Made by a program: the position numbers and the translations under genes | Part shown: positions 21,905 through 25,072 of the stretch, one piece after another | How positions within the stretch are numbered: position 1 is the stretch's first letter | Layout of the letters: every line of letters starts with the position of its first letter | Source of the DNA: an uncultured Lachnospiraceae bacterium | Lineage (GTDB): Bacteria > Bacillota > Clostridia > Lachnospirales > Lachnospiraceae | Reading direction: 5' to 3' | Assembly (NCBI GenBank): GCA_910578715.1 | Contig: CAJTRL010000059.1 | Coordinates: forward strand, 1 to 25,072 | DNA length: 25,072 nt | Notes under the pieces: generated by a model | Database searches by the model: none | What the model was told of the DNA's origin: nothing | The model's input: the letters and a program-made list of their open reading frames with translations, nothing else

Positions 21905-24475
21905 TTATTCCCCGCTCCTTATCCGCTCAATCAGGCTTTCCCTGCGCACGAGCCTTGAAATGAACAACGTAATGCCAAGCTGTCCCAGTATCAGTACCGC
22001 TGAAAGCAGAATCGTTTCCATCAGCGGATAATGATATGTATTAAGGCCCACGAAATGGTTTTTCTTTGCCCATACAAAAATCAGATATCCGAAAAGATTC
22101 CCGACGCTTAACGACGCAAGCAGCGTTCCGGCCGTATAAACCATTCCCTCTCCCGCAAGCATCTTCGTCAGCTGCCTGTCGGACAGGCCGATGGACTGCA
22201 AAATACCGAGTTCCTTTTTTCTGGTGGCGATACTCGTAACCATTGTATTAATCAGATTCATAAAGCTGATAACCGCAATCATGCCCATAACTCCGTACAT
22301 CGAATATTTTATCAGCATGACGCCCTGCCTTCCGATTTCCATCTCTTCATCCATAGAATAGAGTCTGAAATATTCGTTTTCCGCCTCTATTTCCTGCAGA
22401 GCCGCTTTCACATTATCGTACTGTTCCGGCTCCACACTGATATACCAGGCCGTTGTGGCGTCAAACTGCATTCCCAGGTTATCCCAGACTTCTTTTGTCA
22501 CAAGAAAAGCGGTGCTTTCCGTATCTATCGCCGCGGTAAGCGTAACGGTGAGCGGAATCTCCCGGTTCCCGTCATGGACGGTCAGCGTAATTTCATCCCC
22601 GACGGAAAGGCCCAGTTCTTCCATAAAATAATTTGTCGTAAACACCGCGCCGTTCCCGGCCGCCATCGCATCGTAATCAATCTCCCCCTGTTCCAGAATT
22701 TTCCGGTACGCTTCCGCCTCTTCTCTGTCCAGATAAGAAAGCCTGGCCGTTTCCCATTCCGTAAACAGCACCGACGGGAAATCGGATTCAACCCAGACGA
22801 ATTCGTCGCTTTCAATTCCTTTTACGCCGTCCAGACTAAGAATCCGCTGTCGCAATGCCTCATCAAAAAAATTACGCTGTTGTAAAGACTTCAGATTCCT
22901 TTCGGGATATGCCTTGTCGTTAAACGAATACTCCATACGCAGCCTGAAATCCCCCGTTCTGATTTCTCTCCTCGCTACATTTTCCGCACGCATGCTGCCC
23001 AAAGCGCCCGCAAGCGACATGAAAAGTACACAGCTTAGTCCCATCGTTACAATCGTCACAATGGTACGCTTCTTATTCCGCAGCAGATTGGCCGCACTCA
23101 GTCCGAATAAATTGATGCTTTTTCTGCCTTTCCGAAACTTTGCTTTCCCGCTGCTCTCCTGATAGCGCAAGGCTTCCACCGGAGAAATCTTCGCCGCTAT
23201 TTTCATCGGTCTGCGCAGCGACAGACGAATAATAACCAGCACCGCCACAGCGACAAGCAGTAAAATATAGGGGGAAAACATATGCAGCTTTCCGATTTCC
23301 ATCTGCATTATGCTGTTTTTCCTTACCATGCCGACCACCACCGGCAGTCCCAGAAACGGAATCAGATAACCGAGCAGAAGTCCTGCGGGAATTGCAAAGA
23401 CCGCCAGACACATGCTTTCCGCAAGCAGCGCCTTTTTTATCTGTTTATCCGATGCGCCAAGCGCTTTCAGCCTTCCGATTTCCTGAATGTCCGTGATAAC
23501 GCTGACGTAATAAATACTGTAAATGACCAGTCCCGCAAAAAGAATGACCAGCAGTGTAACGCCTCCCACAACCGGCATCATTTCGGCTCCGGATTCTGTC
23601 ATGGTATACAGATATCCCTTATTGAGGCTGACTTTTTCCGCATCGTAACCTATATCTTCCGCAACTTTCCCGATTTTTTCCACGATTTCATCATAAGTCA
23701 GTTCTTCTTCTCCCAATATCCGGACAGCCGCATTGTAACTTCTTTCCTCCGGCCCGAAATATTCCTCTACCAACGCTTCGGATATATCCGCGCTGTATGA
23801 GATGCGGGAATCGCTGACGTCAAGTTTTGACATGTCAACCTGTGTCACAAGTCCGCAGATAACAAACTGCCTCGTTTCTGCCATTCCTTCTCCGTGAGGC
23901 CGGAAGGAAATTTCTATCGTATTTCCGATAACAGGGTCTGCGCCCATTCTTTCAAAGAAAGCCGGAGGCCCGCAGATTTCATCCGCCGAAACAGGCTCGC
24001 GGCCCTCCGTCAGGTTTCCCGTTCCGTGATAAATATCTCCCTTTAAGAGCGTAGAAAAATTCAAAACTCCGTTCATCCTGTCGTATTCGACACTTGCAAA
24101 GGTTTCGCTGATTTCAAGCGCTTCCACATCCATATGGTTTTTCAGCCTGTTCACCTGTTCCTGGGAAAGTTCCGCAAAGGAAGCATGAATGTTGCTCTCG
24201 CTGACAGCCTCCTGTCTCGTCATATCAAGCAGTCCCACCGCACAGGTTCCAATCCCCATAAGCAGCGTCGTCGTCAGCATAATCGCAACGGCCGTCAGAA
24301 TCGAACGGCTCCTGTTGTACCGGATGCGGCTTATGGCAAGGGCCCGGATGGTTCCCTTTGTACCACTTGCATTCATTGTGCCATTTGTACGCTTTGTATC
24401 TTTTGTACTCGCTGCGCCTTTTACATTCTTTGCATCTTTCGCACTCGCTGTTCCTTTTTTATTCATTTTACCCAT
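21905..24475 (-). CDS. ABC transporter permease, FtsX/MacB type
   Basis: From the ATG at 24475 (GGAGG 6 bases upstream) this is an 856-residue permease. A first membrane segment (about 58-83) is followed by a large external domain, three membrane segments, a second single segment after RKSINLFGLSAANLLRNKKRT, a second external domain, and three C-terminal segments: a duplicated FtsX unit as in large MacB-like or antimicrobial-peptide exporters. The cytoplasmic N-terminus (residues 8-41) is a tandem 12-residue repeat (GTASAKDAKNVK, GAASTKDTKRTN, GTMNASGTKG) not expected in the family. It pairs with the ATPase 19 bases upstream. It probably exports or moves peptides or lipids at the membrane; the substrate is unknown. 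Confidence 0.88.
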   Translation of the reverse strand: MGKMNKKGTASAKDAKNVKGAASTKDTKRTNGTMNASGTKGTIRALAISRIRYNRSRSILTAVAIMLTTTLLMGIGTCAVGLLDMTRQEAVSESNIHASFAELSQEQVNRLKNHMDVEALEISETFASVEYDRMNGVLNFSTLLKGDIYHGTGNLTEGREPVSADEICGPPAFFERMGADPVIGNTIEISFRPHGEGMAETRQFVICGLVTQVDMSKLDVSDSRISYSADISEALVEEYFGPEERSYNAAVRILGEEELTYDEIVEKIGKVAEDIGYDAEKVSLNKGYLYTMTESGAEMMPVVGGVTLLVILFAGLVIYSIYYVSVITDIQEIGRLKALGASDKQIKKALLAESMCLAVFAIPAGLLLGYLIPFLGLPVVVGMVRKNSIMQMEIGKLHMFSPYILLLVAVAVLVIIRLSLRRPMKIAAKISPVEALRYQESSGKAKFRKGRKSINLFGLSAANLLRNKKRTIVTIVTMGLSCVLFMSLAGALGSMRAENVARREIRTGDFRLRMEYSFNDKAYPERNLKSLQQRNFFDEALRQRILSLDGVKGIESDEFVWVESDFPSVLFTEWETARLSYLDREEAEAYRKILEQGEIDYDAMAAGNGAVFTTNYFMEELGLSVGDEITLTVHDGNREIPLTVTLTAAIDTESTAFLVTKEVWDNLGMQFDATTAWYISVEPEQYDNVKAALQEIEAENEYFRLYSMDEEMEIGRQGVMLIKYSMYGVMGMIAVISFMNLINTMVTSIATRKKELGILQSIGLSDRQLTKMLAGEGMVYTAGTLLASLSVGNLFGYLIFVWAKKNHFVGLNTYHYPLMETILLSAVLILGQLGITLFISRLVRRESLIERIRSGE
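24393..24458. repeat. 36-bp tandem repeat within the permease gene
   Basis: Bases 24393-24422 recur with few changes at 24429-24458 (period 36). Both carry the shared blocks TTTG-ATCTTT, ACTCGCTG and CCTTTT. They encode the 12-residue repeats at the permease N-terminus, and a third degenerate unit follows. Confidence 0.65.
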
Positions 24476-24494
24476 TCTGCACCTCCGTTCCCGC

Positions 24495-25072
24495 TCAGTC
24501 CGCGATTTGGCCGTCCGCAATTACAATCGTCCGGTCCCCCATCTGTGCAATCTCTTCATTATGAGTAATGACAACAAGCGTCTGTCCGTATTTTCTGGCG
24601 GACAGCTTCAATAAAGACATGACCTCATCCCCGGTTTTGGAATCCAGATTTCCGGTGGGTTCATCCGCCAGAATTACGGAAGGCTTCGATGCAATGGCCC
24701 TCGCGATTGCCGTTCTCTGCTGCTGCCCTCCCGACAACGTATTTGGCAGATTCCTGAGTTTTTCTTCCATCCCAAGCGTCTTCAAAATATCTTTTACAAA
24801 TGCCTCATCCACCTTCCTGTCATCCAGACCGATGGGAAGCACGACATTTTCCCATACGTTTAACGACGGAACAAGATTATACGCCTGAAAAATAAAGCCA
24901 ATCTTCTGCCGGCGCAGCGACGCCAGCTGTTCGCCCGAATAGCCCGCAATGTTTTTCCCGTCTATCCACACTTCTCCGGCTGTCGGATTATCCAGCCCGC
25001 CAAGCAGATGCAGCAGGGTAGATTTTCCGCTGCCTGATTTGCCGATGATAGTCACAAACTCTCCCTGTCTTA
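24495..25072 (-). CDS. ABC transporter ATP-binding protein, MacB/LolD type (5' end outside window)
   Basis: The coding frame is open to the window edge, and QGEFVTIIGKSGSGKST shows that roughly the first 30-40 residues lie beyond it. All ATPase motifs are present: Walker A GKSGSGKST, Q-loop IFQAYNL, signature LSGGQQQR, Walker B VILADEPTGNLDSKTG and switch His in VITHNEE. The sequence style (LLGGLDNPTAGEV, PTGNLDSKTG) is that of the MacB/LolD/BceA group that works with FtsX-type permeases, which fits the permease gene 19 bases downstream. It powers that exporter with ATP. Confidence 0.93.
   Translation of the reverse strand, partial: RQGEFVTIIGKSGSGKSTLLHLLGGLDNPTAGEVWIDGKNIAGYSGEQLASLRRQKIGFIFQAYNLVPSLNVWENVVLPIGLDDRKVDEAFVKDILKTLGMEEKLRNLPNTLSGGQQQRTAIARAIASKPSVILADEPTGNLDSKTGDEVMSLLKLSARKYGQTLVVITHNEEIAQMGDRTIVIADGQIAD

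Overview
The window looks like chromosome of an anaerobic Firmicute of the Lachnospiraceae type (Clostridium cluster XIVa). The basis is moderate GC, AAGGAGG-type ribosome binding sites, sigma-A-like promoters, a tRNA gene without an encoded CCA, a glutamate dehydrogenase that aligns residue by residue with my memory of the Clostridium symbiosum enzyme, a decayed Rpn-family nuclease gene and a DUF4430 lipoprotein next to an ECF-transporter S component. The genus cannot be fixed from sequence alone. There is no phage, CRISPR array, IS element or plasmid backbone.

Layout, left to right. (1) 183-1878 (-): a double-HD/HD-GYP-like protein and a small PsiE-like membrane protein. (2) 2109-3485 (+): a MATE exporter with a good promoter and a 17-nt palindrome in its leader, ending at a bidirectional terminator. 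(3) 3595-8253 (-): an unfamiliar four-gene run of an exported protein, an ECF sigma factor and two uncharacterised proteins. (4) 8557-9649 (+): a second ECF sigma factor, divergent from (3), overlapping the gene for a likely membrane-anchored anti-sigma partner. (5) 9767-11850 (-): a TetR repressor and an MFS exporter, with three copies of one inverted-repeat operator, two of which sit on the repressor's own promoter. (6) 12184-13330: a GNAT acetyltransferase converging on a broken Rpn nuclease gene. (7) 13471-14754 (+): a promoter, a cobalamin riboswitch, a DUF4430 lipoprotein and an ECF S component, read as a vitamin B12 uptake operon that must borrow its energising module from elsewhere. 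(8) 14749-17580 (-): a LytTR response regulator, a GHKL (AgrC-like) sensor kinase and a charge-rich coiled-coil protein. (9) 17920-19254 (-): NADP-type glutamate dehydrogenase. (10) 19485-21507 (-): a small helical protein, an SH3b-repeat membrane protein and tRNA-Arg(CCG). (11) 21905-25072 (-): an ABC exporter, consisting of a large FtsX-type permease and an ATPase cut by the window end.

The strongest regulatory readings are the TetR circuit, the B12 riboswitch operon and the two head-to-head ECF sigma modules. The best candidates for something undescribed are the ECF sigma/DUF cassette at 3595-8253 and the kinase-regulator operon whose third gene is a cytoplasmic coiled-coil protein instead of a peptide signal. 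Several intergenic stretches carry hairpin-forming sequences that look like dispersed chromosomal repeats (about 10-51, 8327-8379, 11042-11080, 11917-11936, 19944-20019 and 21626-21883).
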